From Acidobacteriota bacterium (GTDB lineage Bacteria > Acidobacteriota > Thermoanaerobaculia > Multivoradales > JAGPDF01), in assembly GCA_014584695.1 (NCBI GenBank), contig JACTMI010000011.1, forward strand, positions 1 through 38,015: 38,015 bases of DNA. The letters are read 5' to 3'. The notes under the pieces were generated by a model. That model had not been told where the DNA came from and did not search any database. It was given only the letters and a program-made list of their open reading frames with translations. Both the position numbers and the translations under genes were made by a program. How positions within the stretch are numbered: position 1 is the first letter of the stretch; the number at the start of each line of letters is the position of its first letter. This document shows positions 37,767 through 38,015 of the stretch, piece after piece.

Positions 37767-38015
37767 TCAGCTCGCCGCGGGCGGCGGCGGCGGCGGCGGC
37801 GCCTCCGCGGTTCCGGCGAGCTCGCCGAAGGTCGCGACCGCCGCCCAGCCCGGCGCCCCGGGACGCCAAGCCATCGTCTCGGGGGTCACCTGGCCGCTCG
37901 CCAGCATGGCGCGCATCTGGTCGTCGGTGTAGGGGCCGTAGGTCTGGCCGGCGATCGCCAGCGACCAGCGCGGCGCGCCGGCCGGCGGCGGCGGCCGCGC
38001 CGGGCGCGGCGCTGC
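37767..38015 (-). CDS. GYF_2-domain protein, C-terminal part (runs off right edge)
   Basis: Only 82 residues are visible. After a Pro-rich stretch comes W-S-L-A-I-A-G-Q-T-Y-G-P-Y-T-D-D-Q-M-R-A, then V-T-P-E-T-M-A-W-R-P-G-A-P-G-W, the GYF_2 (DUF4339) fold, and a Pro-rich tail. This domain often ends SPFH-type or virion-core-like proteins next to double zinc-ribbon proteins, so the unseen N-terminus may be an SPFH domain (inference). Confidence 0.7.
   Translation of the reverse strand, partial: AAPRPARPPPPAGAPRWSLAIAGQTYGPYTDDQMRAMLASGQVTPETMAWRPGAPGWAAVATFGELAGTAEAPPPPPPPAAS

Overview
This is a very GC-rich bacterial chromosome window with tightly packed genes. Several features point to an Acidobacteriota-like bacterium (perhaps Thermoanaerobaculia or a relative): an IPTL-CTERM sorted secreted protein, a CBM9/DUF5916 outer-membrane-type protein, an SKI2-like helicase of the DUF3516 type, MltA and Tat signals (a Gram-negative envelope), and many small hypothetical membrane proteins. 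The phylum is an inference from gene content, not from a marker gene.

Left edge (1-1850) is the accessory region. An IS110-family transposase gene runs off the left edge on the minus strand. It is followed by at least three attC-like recombination sites sharing the core G-C-T-(C/G)-A-G-C-T-C-A-T-G-A-T-C-C-G, with two gene cassettes between them. Cassette 1 carries a hicA-hicB toxin-antitoxin pair and cassette 2 a DUF4160-DUF2442 pair. A third cassette carries a hypothetical gene broken by an in-frame stop and lacks a recognisable attC at its far end. This is a piece of a chromosomal integron or a CALIN (attC cluster without a visible integrase).

1922-8744 holds housekeeping and envelope genes on the plus strand: a secreted IPTL-CTERM protein, RidA, small membrane proteins, an anchored protein with a triplicated beta-type repeat preceded by a 30-bp tandem repeat, a PLP-dependent cysteine-synthase-like enzyme, an SDR oxidoreductase and a GNAT acetyltransferase.

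8790-17408 holds exported peptidyl-dipeptidase Dcp, a nitronate monooxygenase-like flavoprotein, a two-subunit IorAB-type molybdenum hydroxylase with a Tat signal, asparagine synthetase AsnA and a dihydroorotate-dehydrogenase-like protein.

17539-24856 holds a GNAT protein, an MltA lytic transglycosylase whose hydrophobic anchor has no ordinary start codon, PepD, a Tat-exported amidase, a small membrane protein and a GT-C-like membrane glycosyltransferase.

24864-31637 is the most suggestive metabolic cluster: a tight minus-strand operon of a GcvT-like aminomethyltransferase and two FAD-dependent phytoene-desaturase/amine-oxidase-type proteins. It lies divergent to a Rieske oxygenase of the choline/betaine monooxygenase type, followed by a saccharopine-dehydrogenase-like enzyme. 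Together they could oxidise and demethylate an amine, passing C1 units to tetrahydrofolate.

31730-38015 holds the DUF3516 helicase, the CBM9/DUF5916 protein, a double zinc-ribbon membrane protein and the C-terminal end of a GYF_2-domain protein.

A recurrent signal across the window is a -10-like hexamer (TAGAAT, TAGGAT, TATACT and similar) only 6-8 nt in front of start codons, in place of a Shine-Dalgarno sequence. This implies widespread leaderless transcription, including of the integron cassette genes.
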